Positions 52,311 through 61,584 are shown, counted from the first letter of the stretch. The stretch is DNA of 64,000 nucleotides from AP-15 sp036404275 (GCA_036404275.1 DASXAM010000132.1:1-64000); one strand, 5' to 3'. The notes: generated by a model from the letters alone, not told the origin. Program-made: numbers and translations.

Positions 52311-52694
52311 ATGAAACAGATCGCGCTCGGCGCCAAGGGCGCCTTTACGCTGCTGGTGCAGCCGGAGCATTTGGCGAACCGGTTCAAGGACGCGACCTTG
52401 CCGCCGGTGCTGGCGACGCCGGTCATGATCATGGTCATGGAGAATGCGGCGCTGAACGCGATCCGCGAATTTCTCGAGCCCGGCGAGAGCGCGGTCGGCA
52501 CCGCAGTCGATGTCCGCCATCTCGCGGCGACGCCGGCGGGGCGGCTCGTCACCGGCGAGGCCGAAGTCACCGGGGCCGAGGGGCGCCGCGTCGAATTTGT
52601 GGTCCGAGCACACGAGGGCGACAAGGAGATCGGCGCCGGCACGCATCGGAGGGTGGTTATCGACGTCGCGCAGTTCACCGCGCGGATGCGCTAG
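52311..52694 (+). CDS. Hot-dog thioesterase (FlK-like)
   Basis: A 127-residue hot-dog-fold protein resembling the fluoroacetyl-CoA-specific thioesterase family: ATPVMIMVMENAALNAIREFLEPGESAVGTAV, then VRHLAATPAG and FVVRAHEGDKEIGAGTHRRVVID. The catalytic Thr/Glu/His of FlK may correspond to the TP, ENA and RH positions, but I cannot align them exactly. It likely hydrolyses a short acyl-CoA. It is 11 nt after the glycosidase gene, so co-transcription is probable. Confidence 0.8.
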   Translation: MKQIALGAKGAFTLLVQPEHLANRFKDATLPPVLATPVMIMVMENAALNAIREFLEPGESAVGTAVDVRHLAATPAGRLVTGEAEVTGAEGRRVEFVVRAHEGDKEIGAGTHRRVVIDVAQFTARMR

Positions 52695-52750
52695 AACATG
52701 GACCTTTCAAGTGTGGTCATTTGTTCTCGTCACCCCGCACTTTCTTCGTC

Positions 52751-52826
52751 ACCCCCGCGAAAGCGGGGGTCCAGAGCCTGCCCCTGGCATAACCAGGGGG
52801 CGCGCGAATTCCCGCTTTCGCGGGAA
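52751..52826. repeat. Composite intergenic repeat with three hairpins
   Basis: Three stems in a row: ACCCCCGC-GAAA-GCGGGGGT (52751-52770), CCCCTGG-CATAA-CCAGGGG (52781-52799) and TTCCCGC-TTTC-GCGGGAA (52809-52826). The third shares its arms with the hairpin at 6413. Such mosaic elements are frequent between alphaproteobacterial genes. It lies between the thioesterase and LVIVD genes and may stabilise or end the upstream mRNA. Confidence 0.7.
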
Positions 52827-52903
52827 CGACGAATCGGAGCGGACGCGATTAGATCTGATCGGATCATGCGCTAAGATCGCTCATCCGCTCGCCGGGGGGC
52901 CGA

Positions 52904-54214
52904 ATGCGCGCTCACATCGCTGCTGTCCTGGCCGTCGCGATTGGCGCTTTTGCCGCCGGTCCGGCCCGTGCCGAGGACGCGCTCGCCGCGGCCGAGGCGA
53001 GCAACATGCAGATCATCGGGCGCAGCGACCTGAATGGTGCGGGCAAAGGCGGCGAGGGGCTGGCGCTGAAGCGATACCCGGACGGCGAGCGGGTGCTCTA
53101 CCTAGCGCATGAATCGGCGCCGATGTGCTTTACCGCGATCGACGTGACCAAGCCGGAAATGCCGAAAATCGTCGCCCAGATCCCGGTCGAGGCCGATTTT
53201 GTGCGCTGCAATTCGCTCGGCCTCGCCGGCGACACGCTGGTTGTCGCGCACCAGACCGAGAAGCAGGGCCAGCCTTATGCCGGCATCGATATCTACGGCA
53301 TCGCCGACCCGGCGCGCCCGAAAAAGCTCGCGCATTTCGACACCTCGGGCCCGCATTCGCGCGGTGTCCATTTTGTCTGGTTTGTCGATGGGCATTACGC
53401 CTATCTCTCGACCGGCGCGCGCAATTTTGTGCCGCGCGACCCGAAGGACGACCAGTTTCTGATGATCGTCGATGTCTCCGACCCGGCGCAGCCGCACGAG
53501 ACCGGCCGCTGGTGGCTGCCGGGCACGCGCGTCGGCGACGCCGCCGCCTCGCCGCCCAGGGTCGAAACGCGCGACGCCGGCATCCGCATGCACTCGCTGA
53601 CCGTCCCGGCGGATCAGCCGAACCGCGCCTATGTCGGCTGGATCGACGGCGGCTGGGTGATCCTCGACATTTCCGACAAAGCCCGGCCGCGCGCCATTGC
53701 TCACCGCTCCTGGCAATCGCTCGACCAGGGCTTCGCGCACACCGTGCTGGCGATCCCGTCGCGGCATATCGCAATCCAGAGCGAGGAGGCGGTCGGGCAG
53801 AATTGCGCCGACTGGCCAAAGCGCAATTGGGTATGGGACATCGCGAACGAGCGCCATCCCTATCCGCTGGCCGCGTTTCCGCCGGTGCACGACCAGGCTG
53901 CATTGTGCAAGGCCGGCGGCCGGTTCGGCGCGCACAATATCGACATGAACCGGCCGATCGCCACCTCGCGCACGCTCGTCAACACGGTGGTCGGCAGCTA
54001 TTTCAACGGCGGCGCGCGCGCCTATTCGATCGCCGACCCTTCGCATCCCGCGGAAATCGGCTATGTGGTGCCGCAGGCGCCGCCCGGCAATTCGACCCAT
54101 ACGATCCAGATCAACGACGTCTATGTCGATGAGAACGGGCTGATCTACGCCAACGACCGCTTCACCGGCGGCCTCTACATCATCCGCTATACCGGCAAGG
54201 TGCCGCTCGACTGA
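52904..54214 (+). CDS. Exported LVIVD-repeat (beta-propeller-like) protein
   Basis: A 436-residue protein with a signal peptide ending ARA-ED (residue 23). LVIVD-type repeats are seen as IDVTKPEMPKIVAQ, IYGIADPARPKKLAHF, IVDVSDPAQPHETGRW, LDISDKARPRAIAHR and YSIADPSHPAEIGY, about 50-90 residues apart, which form blades of a propeller. The function is unknown; relatives are surface or periplasmic. The stop codon shares one base with the next gene's start (TGATG). Confidence 0.8.
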   Translation: MRAHIAAVLAVAIGAFAAGPARAEDALAAAEASNMQIIGRSDLNGAGKGGEGLALKRYPDGERVLYLAHESAPMCFTAIDVTKPEMPKIVAQIPVEADFVRCNSLGLAGDTLVVAHQTEKQGQPYAGIDIYGIADPARPKKLAHFDTSGPHSRGVHFVWFVDGHYAYLSTGARNFVPRDPKDDQFLMIVDVSDPAQPHETGRWWLPGTRVGDAAASPPRVETRDAGIRMHSLTVPADQPNRAYVGWIDGGWVILDISDKARPRAIAHRSWQSLDQGFAHTVLAIPSRHIAIQSEEAVGQNCADWPKRNWVWDIANERHPYPLAAFPPVHDQAALCKAGGRFGAHNIDMNRPIATSRTLVNTVVGSYFNGGARAYSIADPSHPAEIGYVVPQAPPGNSTHTIQINDVYVDENGLIYANDRFTGGLYIIRYTGKVPLD

Positions 54215-55062
54215 TGACCGACAGCGCCGATATCGACGCCTATTGCGCCCGCATCGGCTATTCGGGTGCACGCGAGCCGTGCCTTGCCGTGTTGCAGGCG
54301 CTGGTCGCGGCGCACACGGTGGCGATCCCGTTCGAAAACCTCGACGTTTTGCTCAAGCGGCCGATCCGGCTCGACCGGCCGTCGCTTTATCGAAAGCTCG
54401 TGCGCGAACGGCGCGGCGGCTATTGCTTCGAGCACAATCTGCTGCTGCTCGACGTGCTGACCCGGTTCGGCTTTCGCGCGGTGGGGCTCGCCGCGCGAGT
54501 GCAATGGGGCCGCGCGCCGGGCGCTGTCGGGCCGCGCACCCATATGCTGCTGCGCGTCGATCTCCCCGATAGCCTATACCTCGCCGATGTCGGCTTTGGC
54601 GGGCTGACACCGACAGCACCTTTGGCGCTGGCACCGGGACCCGAGCAGGCGACGCCGCACGAAACCTTTCGGTTGGTCGCGGCCGAGGGTGAGTTCGACC
54701 TCGAAGCGCGGCTCGGCGGTGCTTGGGCGAGCCTCTATCGGTTTTCCTTGCAGCCGCAATTCCCGGTCGATTACGAGGTCGCGAACTGGTTCACCTCGAC
54801 CCATCCCGCTTCGCTTTTCGTCAACCACCTGATCGCGAGCCGTGCCACGGCTGGGCGGCGCCACGCCTTGTTCAACAACCGGTACACGGTTCGTGGCCGT
54901 GATGGCGGTATCGAGCGCAAGGTGCTGCCGGACGCTGCGGCGTTGCACAGCATTCTCGACCGCGAGTTTGGCATAGCGATGCCGGAACCAGACATTGCGG
55001 CGATTGCCGCCCTCGCCGAAGCCAACGCCGCGCAACCGAGCCCGTTCGACGGCGGCCAATGA
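54214..55062 (+). CDS. nat: Arylamine N-acetyltransferase
   Basis: A 282-residue enzyme that acetylates arylamines and hydrazines with acetyl-CoA through a Cys-His-Asp triad. The triad is Cys71 (RRGGYCFEHN), His110 (GPRTHMLL) and Asp125 (YLADVGFGG). Other family parts are IPFENLDVLL and FSLQPQFPVDYEVANWFTS. ATG 54214 overlaps the preceding stop by 1 nt, so translation is coupled with the LVIVD protein although their roles seem unrelated. Confidence 0.95.
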   Translation: MTDSADIDAYCARIGYSGAREPCLAVLQALVAAHTVAIPFENLDVLLKRPIRLDRPSLYRKLVRERRGGYCFEHNLLLLDVLTRFGFRAVGLAARVQWGRAPGAVGPRTHMLLRVDLPDSLYLADVGFGGLTPTAPLALAPGPEQATPHETFRLVAAEGEFDLEARLGGAWASLYRFSLQPQFPVDYEVANWFTSTHPASLFVNHLIASRATAGRRHALFNNRYTVRGRDGGIERKVLPDAAALHSILDREFGIAMPEPDIAAIAALAEANAAQPSPFDGGQ

Positions 55063-55115
55063 GCCTCACGCTCAGTTGAACCGCAGCCTATGCCAATGGC
55101 GGTAAGCTTCGCGGT

Positions 55116-55826
55116 ATGAACAAAGCCCAGACGCTGGCGGCCTCGCTCTGCCTTGCTTTTGCCGCCATGCCGGCAGCGGCGGCCGGCCGACCCATCGTGG
55201 TCGAACTGTTTACCTCGGAGGGCTGCTCGTCCTGCCCGCCGGCGGACGCACTGCTTGCCGAGCTGGTAAAGCGCCCGGATGTGCTCGCACTGTCGTTTCA
55301 TGTCGATTATTGGGACCGGCTCGGCTGGAAGGACCCGTTTTCGAGTGCCGCGGCAACCGCACGGCAACGCGACTATGCCGCGCTCCTCGGCCTCGGCTCG
55401 GGTTACACCCCGCAGATCGTCGTCGATGGCCGCTGGCAGGCGGTCGGCTCGGACCGCGGCGAGGTCGCTGATGCGCTCTCCGCAGCCAAGCATCCGCTCG
55501 ATGCAGTGTCGATTGCCCTGACGGTCGCCGGCGGCCGCGCGCGAGTCGAGCTGGGTGCCGCCGCCGGCGCACTCCCTGCCGAGGTGGTGCTGATCGGCTT
55601 TGACCGGCGGCACACCGACGTAGTCCGGGGCGGCGAAAACGACGGGCGCACGCTGACCCATGTCGATGTCGTGCGCGGCTTTGCCAAAATCGGCCGGTTC
55701 GACGGCACAGCGGCGGCGATCCAGGCGAAAGTGCCGTGGCCGGCCGACCGCGTCGCCGCGATCGTTCAGGCCAAGGACGGCCGGATTCTCGGGGTCGCGA
55801 TCGCCGACGCCGCCCCGGCCTCCTGA
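55116..55826 (+). CDS. Exported DUF1223 thioredoxin-like protein
   Basis: A 236-residue periplasmic protein with a signal peptide ending AAA-G (residue 23). DUF1223 begins IVVELFTSEGCSSCPPADALL with Cys37-x2-Cys40 in a thioredoxin-like position; HVDYWDRLGWKDPFSS and TPQIVVDGRWQAVGSDR follow. A thiol redox role in the envelope is likely, though the partner is unknown. It is 53 nt downstream of the acetyltransferase gene. Confidence 0.87.
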   Translation: MNKAQTLAASLCLAFAAMPAAAAGRPIVVELFTSEGCSSCPPADALLAELVKRPDVLALSFHVDYWDRLGWKDPFSSAAATARQRDYAALLGLGSGYTPQIVVDGRWQAVGSDRGEVADALSAAKHPLDAVSIALTVAGGRARVELGAAAGALPAEVVLIGFDRRHTDVVRGGENDGRTLTHVDVVRGFAKIGRFDGTAAAIQAKVPWPADRVAAIVQAKDGRILGVAIADAAPAS

Positions 55827-55895
55827 GGCAAAGGCGTCGTCGACACCGCAGCCGTGCTAACCTCCACCCACCCGAATAGGCCGGAGGGCTGCCTT

Positions 55896-56273
55896 ATGAA
55901 AATCGAGCGCCTCGATCACCTGGTCCTGACCGTCGCCGATATCGGGCGCACTTGCGACTTTTACACCCGCGTTTTAGGGATGGAGGTGGTCACCTTTGGC
56001 GAGGGTCGCACCGCGCTCAGATTCGGCCAGCAAAAGATCAATTTGCACCCGGCCGACAACATCCCCGGTCTTGTCGCCGACAAACCGACCCCGGGCTCGG
56101 GCGACCTGTGCTTTATCACTAATACACCGCTCGCCGAGGTGACCGCTCATATCGCGCAATGCGGCGTGCCGATCGTCGCCGGACCAGGCCCACGCGCCGG
56201 CGCCGTCGGCACGATCCAGTCGGTCTATATTCGCGACCCCGATCAGAATTTGATCGAAATTTCGAACTATTGA
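55896..56273 (+). CDS. VOC-family protein (glyoxalase/dioxygenase fold)
   Basis: A 125-residue single-domain VOC protein. It begins MKIERLDHLVLTVADIGRTCDFY with metal ligand candidates His8 and, at the end, Glu121 in LIEISNY; HPADNIPG and GSGDLCFIT supply the middle strands. Members of this length are often glyoxalase- or fosfomycin-resistance-like. The specific reaction cannot be told. GGAGGG lies ten nt upstream of ATG 55896. Confidence 0.88.
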   Translation: MKIERLDHLVLTVADIGRTCDFYTRVLGMEVVTFGEGRTALRFGQQKINLHPADNIPGLVADKPTPGSGDLCFITNTPLAEVTAHIAQCGVPIVAGPGPRAGAVGTIQSVYIRDPDQNLIEISNY

Positions 56274-56314
56274 GCCTATCGGTCGGCTGTCGAAGAGCAA
56301 AGGCGCTGCGTTCG

Positions 56315-56719
56315 GTGGTTATCGACACCTTGCGGATGGCGAAACGGCTGCGTGAAGCGGGTTTCAGCGACCCGCCGGCGGAAGCGGTGATCACGACCGT
56401 TCAGGAGTCGGCCGAGGGCACCGACCTCGCCACCAAACACGATCTCGCTGAGGCGATAGCCGTGCTCAAAGCCGACATCGCCGAGCTGCGCGCCAGATTC
56501 AAAGCCGACATCGCCGAGCTGCGCGCCGAGCTCAGAGGCGAGAACGCCGCCGTGCGGGCGGAGGGGCGCGAGGCAGAGCTGCGACTCGAAGCCCGGATGC
56601 AAGCCCTAAATTCGCAGCTCATCACTCGAGTGTTCGGCATGATCCTGAGCGCCGTCGTGATCAACATCGTCGCGATTGTCGGGGCGGTGTTCGGCGTGGC
56701 CAAGCTGCTGGGGCACTAA
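56315..56719 (+). CDS. DUF1640-like coiled-coil protein with C-terminal membrane helix
   Basis: A 134-residue protein. An N-terminal helix (VVIDTLRMAKRLREAGF with PAEAVIT) is followed by a long charged coiled coil with a tandem KADIAELRA repeat (about residues 50-68), then a single membrane helix (MILSAVVINIVAIVGAVFGVAKLL). This is the CCDC90/DUF1640 plan also found in mitochondrial calcium-uniporter regulators. GTG 56315 is the likeliest start (AAGG upstream); ATG 56336 is an alternative. The broken gene at 42826 has the same layout. Confidence 0.72.
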   Translation: MVIDTLRMAKRLREAGFSDPPAEAVITTVQESAEGTDLATKHDLAEAIAVLKADIAELRARFKADIAELRAELRGENAAVRAEGREAELRLEARMQALNSQLITRVFGMILSAVVINIVAIVGAVFGVAKLLGH

Positions 56720-56733
56720 GCGCTGGAAGTCCG

Positions 56734-57408
56734 TCATTCGTCGGTCGAGGCGGCGAGGATCAGGCTCAATTGGCACAAGGGCCGGCCGGTTTCCGCGGCC
56801 CATGCGTTGAAATGCGTCTGGACCGCGGCGCGGTCGGCGCGGTTTTTTGGCGGGGCGGCGATCGCACCCCAGTGCTTCAGCGCGCCGACTACCGCAGGGG
56901 TCAGGATGAAGGTGTCCTTGCCGACCATGCGCAAAAAGGTCGGGCCGGAATTGCCGCCCATCTGGTTGAACCGTTTCGCCAGCGCCTCCCACAGCCCGGT
57001 GATGTCGGTCGCGGGCCAATCGGCGAGCCACGCGCCAAACCCGCCATGCTCCTCGGCGATAGCGAGCATCGCCGCCGCATTGTCGCGCACCGATTTCAAT
57101 TTGCCCCAATGGCGGATGAGCCGCTTGTCGGCGAGCAGTGCTTCGAGCGCCTCGTCCGGCATCGCCCGCACCCGGCGCGGCTCGAAACCCTCGAACACCT
57201 CCTCGAAGGCCGGCCATTTGGCATCGACGAGGCTGTGCTTGAGCCCGGCGCGGAATATCCGCAGCGACATCTGCGACAGATAACGGTTGTCGCCGAGCGC
57301 GCGCAGCTCGTCGGAGGTGCGTGACTGCGGCAGCCGCGCCTCGAGCGCCGCAGCCCCGTGCCGCGCCTGCGCCGCTTCGAGGATCGGGCCGAACGGGAGC
57401 GCCGGCAT
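56734..57408 (-). CDS. DNA-3-methyladenine glycosylase I-like protein
   Basis: A 224-residue member of the Tag/adenine-glycosylase family of base-excision repair. LGDNRYLSQMSLRIFRAGL, FEGFEPRRV, LIRHWGKLKSVRDNA, GPTFLRMVGKDTFIL and FNAWAAETGRPLCQLSLI follow the family order. It lacks the N-terminal cysteine/histidine zinc-site residues of E. coli Tag, so it is a divergent branch and true glycosylase activity is less certain. ATG 57408 shares one base with the stop of the upstream oxidoreductase gene (TGATG). Confidence 0.75.
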   Translation of the reverse strand: MPALPFGPILEAAQARHGAAALEARLPQSRTSDELRALGDNRYLSQMSLRIFRAGLKHSLVDAKWPAFEEVFEGFEPRRVRAMPDEALEALLADKRLIRHWGKLKSVRDNAAAMLAIAEEHGGFGAWLADWPATDITGLWEALAKRFNQMGGNSGPTFLRMVGKDTFILTPAVVGALKHWGAIAAPPKNRADRAAVQTHFNAWAAETGRPLCQLSLILAASTDE

Positions 57409-58361
57409 CAGCCGCTCCCCGCCTTGAGCCGCGGGATGATCTCGCGGGCGATGATCTCGACCTGCGCGGGCTCGTAGCGATAGGGGATGAAGATCAGCTT
57501 TTGCACACCGGCGGCGAGCTGGGCGCGCAATTGCGCGACGCATTCATCGGCCGTGCCGATCACCGCTGAATCCTTGGTCGATTGGCTCCAGGCGGCGTAA
57601 TCCCATTCCTGGCCGAGCCATTCCATCATCCCCGGCTCGACCGCCGCGCGCGACGCGCCGACGCGGATCGCCAGCTGGTTTGCATTGAGCAGAGCGGCCG
57701 GGTCCTTTCCCGCTTCTTGTGCAAAACCGCGGACTTTGGCCCAGGATTGGGTAAAGCCTTCCGGCGTGTAGAAATAGGTGAGCCAGCCGCCGTTCAGCGC
57801 CGCGCGCTGCAATACCCGGTCGACATAACCGCCGATCAAGATCGTCGGCAGACGCGCGGGCTTGGGCGCCATGTTCGAGCCGCGCATGACATGCGGCGGG
57901 TATTCGCCATTGACCTGGTCCTCGGTCCACAACCGGCGCAGAATTTCGAGGTTGCGTTCCATGATCCGACCGCGCCGGTCGAACGGCACGCCGACCGCAT
58001 CGAACTCGCGCTTGTACCAGCCCGAGGCCATGCCGAGGAGCAGACGGCCGCCGGCGATCAACTCCAGGCTCGCCAATTCCTTGGCCAAGACCACCGGATT
58101 GCGCAACGGCAGCACCAGGACGCCGGTGCCGAGCTTGATCCGGTTCGTGCGTGCCGCTACCGCGGCGAGGAGCGTCAACGGCTCGATGATCGGAAACGGC
58201 GGATCGACGCCGAGCAGAATGTGGTCCCACACCCAGACCGAATCGAACCCCAGCGCCTCGGCCTTGACCGCGTAATCGATCAAGGTCCGCGGGTCGGGCA
58301 CCTCCGGCCAGGTCGTAAAATTGCGCATCGCCAAGCCGAAGGTATTGGTGAAGGCTGTCAT
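57408..58361 (-). CDS. LLM-class flavin/F420-dependent oxidoreductase
   Basis: A 317-residue luciferase-family TIM barrel. Markers are AEALGFDSVWVWDHILLG, NRIKLGTGVLVLPLRNPVVLAKELASLE, GRLLLGMASGWYKREFDAVGVPFDRRG and PTILIGGYVDRVLQRAA. The GWYKREFDA and GVPF form is common in F420-annotated LLM proteins, but the cofactor is not proven. ATG 58361 is 13 nt after the CoA-transferase B stop, so it belongs to that operon and may oxidise an intermediate of the same pathway. Confidence 0.85.
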   Translation of the reverse strand: MTAFTNTFGLAMRNFTTWPEVPDPRTLIDYAVKAEALGFDSVWVWDHILLGVDPPFPIIEPLTLLAAVAARTNRIKLGTGVLVLPLRNPVVLAKELASLELIAGGRLLLGMASGWYKREFDAVGVPFDRRGRIMERNLEILRRLWTEDQVNGEYPPHVMRGSNMAPKPARLPTILIGGYVDRVLQRAALNGGWLTYFYTPEGFTQSWAKVRGFAQEAGKDPAALLNANQLAIRVGASRAAVEPGMMEWLGQEWDYAAWSQSTKDSAVIGTADECVAQLRAQLAAGVQKLIFIPYRYEPAQVEIIAREIIPRLKAGSG

Positions 58362-58374
58362 CTGGGCGCGCTCG

Positions 58375-59148
58375 TCAGGCGGTATAGACCCGGTCGGGGT
58401 CGAGACGGCGAAGCACCGCAAGCTCGTGCTCGCTCGGCGGGTCGGTGGGGCGGAGGCCGGGTGCGGCGGTCAGCGCGAAGCCGGTATTGGCCTCTATCTC
58501 CTCGATCGTGACGCCGGGGTGCAGGGCCAGTACCGTCATCCGCTTTGACGCCTCGTCGAAACCCAGAAGGGCGAGGTCGGTCACCACGCGGAACATGCCG
58601 CCCGCGGTGAGCCCGGAAGTGTGCCGGCTGTCGCCGCCGGAGAGAAAGCCCGGGCTCGTCACAAAATCGACCCGTTCGACAAAGCGCCGCTTCTCGTGCT
58701 TCATCGCCACGATCATCCGGGTCAGGCTGGCGATGTCGTTGCCGCCGCCGGTGCCGGGCAGCCGGGTCGTCGGGCGCTGCGGGCTGCCGATAAACGAGCT
58801 GTTCAGATTGCCATGCTGGTCGATCTGGGCGCCGCCCATAAAGCCGACATCGACATAGCCGCGCTGCAGCAGCAACAGCACATCGGTGCTGGACAGCACC
58901 ATGTTGGCGCGCCGGCAGCAGCGCTGCTCGTTGGTCGAAGGCGGCAGTTTGCCGGGCTCGATATGGGGGCCGATCGTGCCGCCTTCGAACAGGATCGTCA
59001 GGCCGGGCGCGTGCAGCCGCTGCGCCAGAGTTGCCGCCAAAAGCGGGATGCCGACGCCGGCGAAGACGATCTCGCCATCGCGCAGCAGGCGTGCGCTCAT
59101 CACCGCCAGCAGCTCGCCGGCGGAGTAGGGGAGGGCATCAGTCGTCAT
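58375..59148 (-). CDS. CoA-transferase subunit B (glutaconate/3-oxoacid type)
   Basis: A 257-residue beta subunit of a family I CoA-transferase. ILFEGGTIGP holds the expected active-site glutamate region; GFMGGAQIDQHGNLNSSFIG and GGGNDIASL are typical, and the C-terminal DLALLGFDEASKRMTVLALHPGV follows. IpdB-like CoA-ester hydrolases share the fold, so transferase versus hydrolase activity is open. The start overlaps the end of the A-subunit gene by 11 nt. Confidence 0.85.
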   Translation of the reverse strand: MTTDALPYSAGELLAVMSARLLRDGEIVFAGVGIPLLAATLAQRLHAPGLTILFEGGTIGPHIEPGKLPPSTNEQRCCRRANMVLSSTDVLLLLQRGYVDVGFMGGAQIDQHGNLNSSFIGSPQRPTTRLPGTGGGNDIASLTRMIVAMKHEKRRFVERVDFVTSPGFLSGGDSRHTSGLTAGGMFRVVTDLALLGFDEASKRMTVLALHPGVTIEEIEANTGFALTAAPGLRPTDPPSEHELAVLRRLDPDRVYTA

Positions 59149-60091
59149 GGATGCTTTGCCCCCGACGGGCGGCGTCGAGCAATTCGGCGAGGCTGAGCCG
59201 GTCGAGGTATTCGGTCCAGGATCGGGGCTCGTAGAAATATTTGTCGAGGTATTCTCGCATGGCGGCTTCGGGGTCGTGCCGCAGCGAGGCGGCGTAGCGG
59301 TCGAGATGCGCGAACATCGGCTCGTAGAGGCCGTAGCATTCGTGCGGGGCGGCGCCGAACGGCGCCTCGACCACCGCGTCCACCGCGAAAAAAGGGATTT
59401 TCGTCTGGTCGGGCGTGCGGCGGATCTGGTCGTTCGAGACGATCCGCTCGGCGCTGAGGATTACCCGGTTTGCCGCCATCGCCAGATCGAGATCCATAAA
59501 CGGCAGCCCATCGATCTGGGCGTTGCCGTAGGCGTCGCAGCGCTGGACATGGATCAGCGCCACATCGGGGTTGAGCGCCGGCACCAGCGCCAGCTTTTCG
59601 CCGGTAAACGGGCAGTCGATCACGCGCGCGTCGGGGAGCTGTGCCAACACGTCCGAACCCAGCATCGAGCGCATCGGTAAAAACGGCACGCCCATCGCAC
59701 CGGCGCGAAAGCGCAGCCCCATCGCCAGATGGCTCCATTCCTCGAAGCGGGCGCGGCCGGTCTCGGTATAGGCGCGCATGATCCGCGACACGCCCCAGAC
59801 GATCCCCAGGCTGAACCAGCTCGTCACCAGGTGGCGGCTGGCCCCGGCAGCAAACAGCAATTCGCCCTCGTTCGAGCTGATGCCGCGGGCGCAGACGAGA
59901 TCGCGGCGGCCGGCACGGATCAGCGCCCAGACCAGCGCCAAGGGTGTGCGCGAGAGCGTGCTGCCGCCGATCCCGACCATGGCGCCGTCGGGCACCAGCG
60001 CCGCCGCCTCGGCGAGCGACATCACCTTCTCGCGCAGGCTCCGGTCGCGCTCTCGCGTGCGCCGGCAGAGCTCGTCATAGGCGAGAGTCAC
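59138..60091 (-). CDS. CoA-transferase subunit A (glutaconate/3-oxoacid type)
   Basis: A 317-residue alpha subunit. Near residue 35 it has DGAMVGIGGSTLSRTPLAL, the glycine-rich CoA-binding stretch, then ISSNEGELLFAAGASRHL, ALIHVQRCDAYGNAQIDG and a C-terminal YLDKYFYEPRSWTEYLDRL. It pairs with the B subunit just downstream. GTG 60091 overlaps the stop of the PLP-enzyme gene by 4 nt (GTGA). The acyl group handled is unknown. Confidence 0.85.
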   Translation of the reverse strand: MTLAYDELCRRTRERDRSLREKVMSLAEAAALVPDGAMVGIGGSTLSRTPLALVWALIRAGRRDLVCARGISSNEGELLFAAGASRHLVTSWFSLGIVWGVSRIMRAYTETGRARFEEWSHLAMGLRFRAGAMGVPFLPMRSMLGSDVLAQLPDARVIDCPFTGEKLALVPALNPDVALIHVQRCDAYGNAQIDGLPFMDLDLAMAANRVILSAERIVSNDQIRRTPDQTKIPFFAVDAVVEAPFGAAPHECYGLYEPMFAHLDRYAASLRHDPEAAMREYLDKYFYEPRSWTEYLDRLSLAELLDAARRGQSIHDD

Positions 60092-61584
60092 ACAGCGTCT
60101 CCAAGGCCGGCCGCGGCGTTGAACTCGACGATTAGCGCGTCGAGCGCCGGCAGGCTTTCCCGCAATTCGGCCCAGAAAGCCGGCGAGCGCCGCCGCTCGA
60201 AGGCGTCGAGCGAGACGCCGCGCTGCTCGACCCAGGTATAATAGCCGAGGTTGAAGATGCGCGAGCGCTCGTGCCGGGTCAATTCGAGCACATCGTTGTC
60301 GGCGGCGCCCAAAAGATGCTGGCCGAAGATCTCGCCGGCGCCGACCATGTCGAGCCCGTCCGGGTAATGCGCGGCAAGATATTTGCGGCGCTCGCTTTCA
60401 TAGAGTGCGGCGCCGTCGGTGGCGAGGGTCAGGACGGCTTCGTCTTCGCCGAGATCGAGCCGCTTGGCCACCTTGATCGCGGCGACGACATTGGCGATCC
60501 CGGAGAGCCCGAGAAACCGCAAATCGGCGGCGAGCGCCGGGTCGATATGCCGGCGGCCGGTCAGATAGGCGCGGCCGGTATCGCTGTTGAACAACAGGTC
60601 GAGCGCCGCGGCGCTGCGGTCGGAGACGGCGACGACGAGGTCGGTGTTCATCACGTTGTGAATGAGCGGCACATGCTTGTCGCCGATCCCCTGGATGCCG
60701 TGCTCGCCAAACCCGTTCCGCAGCAAGGTCGCGCATTCGCTGGCTTCGACAGCGACGATCGGTGTGCCGTGCCTTTCCTTCAAATAGTCGCCCGCCGCCA
60801 ATGTCCCGGCAGAACCCGAGGCGGCGACAAAGGCGGCTGGCTGCAGGCCGGGGCGGCTTGCCCGCACGGCCTCGAACACGGCCGCCATGGCGTGGCCGCT
60901 GACCGCCCAATGGGCGAGGTAATTGCCGAAATCGGCGAACTGGTTGACGATCACATTCGCGGGATCGCGGCCGAGCTCATCGCATTTGTCGTAGATTTCC
61001 TTGACGTTGCTTTCCGAGCCCGGGGTACGGATGATGTCCTCGGGCTGCGCCGCCCAGTGGGCGAGCCACGTAAAGCGCTCGGCGCTCATCCCTTCCGGCA
61101 ACACCGCGATGCCGCGGCAGCCGAGAATGCGCGACAGCGCTAGCCCGCCGCGGCAGAAATTGCCGGTCGAAGGCCAAACCGCGCATTGCCGTTCGGGCTC
61201 GAACCGGCCGGTCACCAGATGCGGCGCGAGACAGCCATAAGCCGCCAGCACCTTGTGCGCGCCGATCAGCGGGAAGAGCGCGGCGAGTGCGACAATGATC
61301 GGCGCCGGCACGCCGGTCAGCTGCGGCGGCAGCACCAGATGCACCGGAACCGCAGCAAGATCGCGGCGCGCGCGGTCGTTGTACCAGTGCATGCGAAAAA
61401 GATTGGCCGGACGCGGCTCGTCCGCGCCGATGCCGCCGAGCGACGCGGCGATACTTTTCGGGATGCGCCGCGGCTCGGCGAGCTCGGCGAAGAGTGGCAA
61501 CCGCACCCGGTTTTGGGCGAGCCATGCTGCCGCACGATCGCGCGCAGTCCGATCCAGGACGCTCGTCGCGACCGCCTCATCCAT
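60088..61584 (-). CDS. PLP-dependent enzyme, cysteine synthase/tryptophan synthase beta-like
   Basis: A 498-residue fold-type II PLP protein. The likely Schiff-base lysine is in GAHKVLAAYGCLAP (about residue 109), followed by the phosphate-binding-type STGNFCRGGLALSRILG, then FVAASGSAGTLAAGDYLKER and LGLSGIANVVAAIKVAKRL. It is larger than cysteine synthase and the substrate is unknown. The gene is coupled by a 4-nt overlap to the CoA-transferase genes, suggesting that it feeds or modifies their substrate. Confidence 0.72.
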   Translation of the reverse strand: MDEAVATSVLDRTARDRAAAWLAQNRVRLPLFAELAEPRRIPKSIAASLGGIGADEPRPANLFRMHWYNDRARRDLAAVPVHLVLPPQLTGVPAPIIVALAALFPLIGAHKVLAAYGCLAPHLVTGRFEPERQCAVWPSTGNFCRGGLALSRILGCRGIAVLPEGMSAERFTWLAHWAAQPEDIIRTPGSESNVKEIYDKCDELGRDPANVIVNQFADFGNYLAHWAVSGHAMAAVFEAVRASRPGLQPAAFVAASGSAGTLAAGDYLKERHGTPIVAVEASECATLLRNGFGEHGIQGIGDKHVPLIHNVMNTDLVVAVSDRSAAALDLLFNSDTGRAYLTGRRHIDPALAADLRFLGLSGIANVVAAIKVAKRLDLGEDEAVLTLATDGAALYESERRKYLAAHYPDGLDMVGAGEIFGQHLLGAADNDVLELTRHERSRIFNLGYYTWVEQRGVSLDAFERRRSPAFWAELRESLPALDALIVEFNAAAGLGDAV

